Shown here: in pieces, positions 63,606-64,000 of the stretch
Numbering within the stretch: the stretch's first letter is position 1
Layout of the letters: each line of letters begins with the position of its first letter
NCBI RefSeq assembly: GCF_027943945.1
Contig: NZ_AP027141.1
Span: forward strand, 1,798,001-1,862,000
Source: Microbacterium terricola
Lineage (GTDB): Bacteria > Actinomycetota > Actinomycetes > Actinomycetales > Microbacteriaceae
DNA length: 64,000 bases
Reading direction: 5' to 3'
Notes under the pieces: model-generated
Databases searched by the model: none
Told to the model about the DNA's origin: nothing
Seen by the model: only the letters and a program-made list of their open reading frames with translations
Made by a program: the position numbers and the translations under genes

Positions 63606-64000
63606 TTACTCACCCAGCACGCGATCGAGGTAGCGGTTGCGGAACATCCGGTCGGGATCGAGCCGGTCGCGCAGGGCCACGAAGTCGTCGAAACGGGGGT
63701 AGCGCTCGCGCAGGATCGACGCGTCGAGGGTGTGCATCTTTCCCCAGTGCGGGCGCCCGCCGAAGGAGAGCATGATCTGCTCGACGGCCTCGAAGTACTC
63801 GGTGGGGTCCTCGCGCCAGTACCGGTGCACGGCGATGTAGCCGGATGCCCGCCCGTGGGCGGTCGAGAGCCACAGATCGTCGGCAGCCGCGAAGCGCACC
63901 TCGATCGGGAACGAGATCCGCCAGCCGCGCTCGTCGATCAGCGCGCGCACGGCGTCGAAGGCGGGCCGCACGTTGTCAGCCGGAAGGGCGTACTCCATCT
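63606..64000 (-). CDS. FAD-linked aldonolactone oxidase (D-arabinono-1,4-lactone oxidase-like), 3' part only
   Basis: C-terminal 131 or so residues of a gene that enters from the right edge. The segment matches the end of the D-arabinono-1,4-lactone oxidase family: FPIEVRFAAADDLWLST, the HWGKMHTL motif with the conserved His-Trp-(Gly/Ala)-Lys, RYPRFDDFVALRDRLDPDRMF and RNRYLDRVLG. The N-terminal FAD-binding part with the covalent histidine lies outside the window. Full proteins of this family are about 420-440 residues. The stop codon is 60 bases from the lemA start, on the same strand. Confidence 0.9.
   Translation of the reverse strand, partial: MEYALPADNVRPAFDAVRALIDERGWRISFPIEVRFAAADDLWLSTAHGRASGYIAVHRYWREDPTEYFEAVEQIMLSFGGRPHWGKMHTLDASILRERYPRFDDFVALRDRLDPDRMFRNRYLDRVLGE

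Overview
This is a 64 kb stretch of a high-GC actinobacterial chromosome, most likely from a Microbacterium-like member of the Microbacteriaceae. The evidence is the strongly GC-biased third codon positions, many GTG starts, a tandem glycine riboswitch ahead of gcvT, an NrtR-nadABC operon, MarP-type and DUF4245/DUF4307-type actinobacterial proteins, and abundant leaderless promoters. The genus assignment is inferred from gene content, not from a marker gene. I see no rRNA, tRNA, CRISPR array, insertion sequence, prophage or replication origin. Both window edges cut through genes, and no stretch longer than about 215 bp lacks a gene.

Layout. 1-6837 holds a peptide-type ABC importer: a fused two-domain ATPase (cut by the left edge), permeases DppC-like and DppB-like, and a lipoprotein binding protein. 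A PH-like membrane protein gene on the opposite strand splits the locus. A CPBP protease follows, then a long palindrome, then the glycine cleavage operon gcvT-gcvH-gcvP under a tandem glycine riboswitch, and a MarP-like serine protease. 14103-20676 is a tightly coupled NAD operon (nrtR-nadA-nadB-nadC-cysteine desulfurase) ending in a family 2 glycosyltransferase. 20680-31443 is mixed: an ABC exporter, an MFS exporter, an Fpg-type glycosylase with a cysteine-rich microprotein, a zinc-ribbon protein, a LysM-like protein, an aldo/keto reductase, a PCD-like/VOC fusion, a Ddn-like fusion, two lipoproteins and a half-size LysR-type protein. 31492-43116 carries an ABC-F ATPase, a secreted repeat protein, ychF, a methyltransferase/RibD-like pair, a DEDDh exonuclease, rmuC, glpX, fba and a MOSC protein. 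43113-48509 carries ispH, xseAB, a DUF4245 protein, a carbonic anhydrase and fumC. 48550-64000 has a two-component system, a PIN-PhoH protein, an aminotransferase, an isoprenyl transferase, a hemolysin III/TrhA protein, greA, ilvA, an AI-2E family transporter, two HTH_42 (YcaQ-like) proteins, htpX, lemA and the end of an aldonolactone oxidase.

How the parts work together. Most of the window is housekeeping metabolism. NadA needs a [4Fe-4S] cluster, which explains the cysteine desulfurase in the NAD operon, and NrtR probably controls that operon through a near-palindrome on its promoter. Glycine switches on its own cleavage system through a helix that can hide the gcvT ribosome site. glpX and fba are divergent gluconeogenic/glycolytic genes.

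The most distinctive whole-window signal is promoter architecture. At least 15 genes have a TANNNT box ending 6-8 bases before an ATG or GTG, without a Shine-Dalgarno sequence, which points to leaderless mRNAs and fixes many start codons. I did not find a clear unknown multi-gene defence or biosynthetic system. The best novelty candidates are single genes and domain fusions listed in the findings.
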